DNA from: CAVVEQ01 sp963804865
GTDB lineage: Bacteria; Chloroflexota; Anaerolineae; Anaerolineales; Anaerolineaceae
DNA: 64,000 bases
NCBI GenBank assembly: GCA_963804865.1
Contig: CAWDSH010000042.1
Location: 600,115-664,114 of the forward strand
Reading direction: 5' to 3'
Shown here: piece after piece, positions 63,953 to 64,000 of the stretch
Position numbering within the stretch: the stretch's first letter is position 1
How the letters are laid out: every line of letters begins with the position of its first letter
Translations under genes and position numbers: made by a program
Notes under the pieces: generated by a model
Databases searched by the model: none
Told to the model about the DNA's origin: nothing
The model's input: the letters and a program-made list of their open reading frames with translations, nothing else

Positions 63953-64000
63953 GCTAGATCCCTGGAGCGAATCCGAATGGGGTCGTGTAACCAACTTCAA

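Overview
The window looks like chromosome from a member of the Chloroflexota, most likely an Anaerolineae-type bacterium. This is an inference from gene content: an archaeal/eukaryal-type prolyl-tRNA synthetase, a B12-dependent ribonucleotide reductase with NrdR, a DHH-CBS-poly(A)polymerase fusion, many GT-C membrane glycosyltransferases, and short lipoproteins with a C..LPC..GI.PG.TT motif. There is no 16S gene to settle it. Phage genes, transposases, CRISPR arrays, tRNAs and rRNAs were not found. Most genes are on the minus strand in long tight operons.

Layout. 0-1.3 kb: the end of a DrrAB-type ABC exporter. 1.3-9.7 kb (minus): pnp, rpsO, an AlkD-like HEAT protein, proS, LOG-family, DinB, MazG-like, a GT87 transferase that appears to start at CTG, and a 79-aa protein. 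9.8-16 kb: EF-G2, a methyltransferase, a GNAT enzyme and a 900-aa tRNA nucleotidyltransferase fusion. 16.1-24.4 kb (plus): DedA, a MoeB-rhodanese protein, a GT-C transferase, a DUF58/transglutaminase pair and a PIG-L deacetylase. 24.4-36.5 kb (minus): thioredoxin-DUF2892, DUF2892, a coiled-coil/zinc-ribbon protein, CHAD, two thymidylate-kinase-like proteins, and phoB-phoR-pstSCAB-phoU. 36.5-43 kb: a polysaccharide group (GT4, heparinase-like, bi-domain oxidoreductase) and a C45 acyltransferase. 43.1-45.5 kb: ECF sigma, anti-sigma and bactofilin-like membrane protein. 45.6-51 kb: nucleoside kinase, C_GCAxxG protein, GT-C transferase, lipoprotein and DUF3592. 51-62.6 kb: lipoprotein, GH25 lysozyme, DUF3267, nitroreductase, hydrolases, nrdJ-nrdR, GH13 lipoprotein and an epimerase-like protein. 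62.6-64 kb: repeats around an AT-rich lipoprotein gene.

Regulation visible in the sequence. Four 11-bp-spaced TTAACA-like repeats upstream of pstS look like a PhoP/PhoB box. A good sigma-A promoter followed by palindromic elements lies before nrdR-nrdJ. A SigW-like promoter precedes the ECF sigma gene. Many strong intrinsic terminators mark operon ends.

Main caveat. From 16 kb onward, 14 genes carry about 17 single-base shifts, mostly an extra base, often in a short homopolymer. Both halves of each gene stay well conserved. This looks more like residual assembly error than gene decay. These genes are annotated across the shift, and the site is given in each entry.
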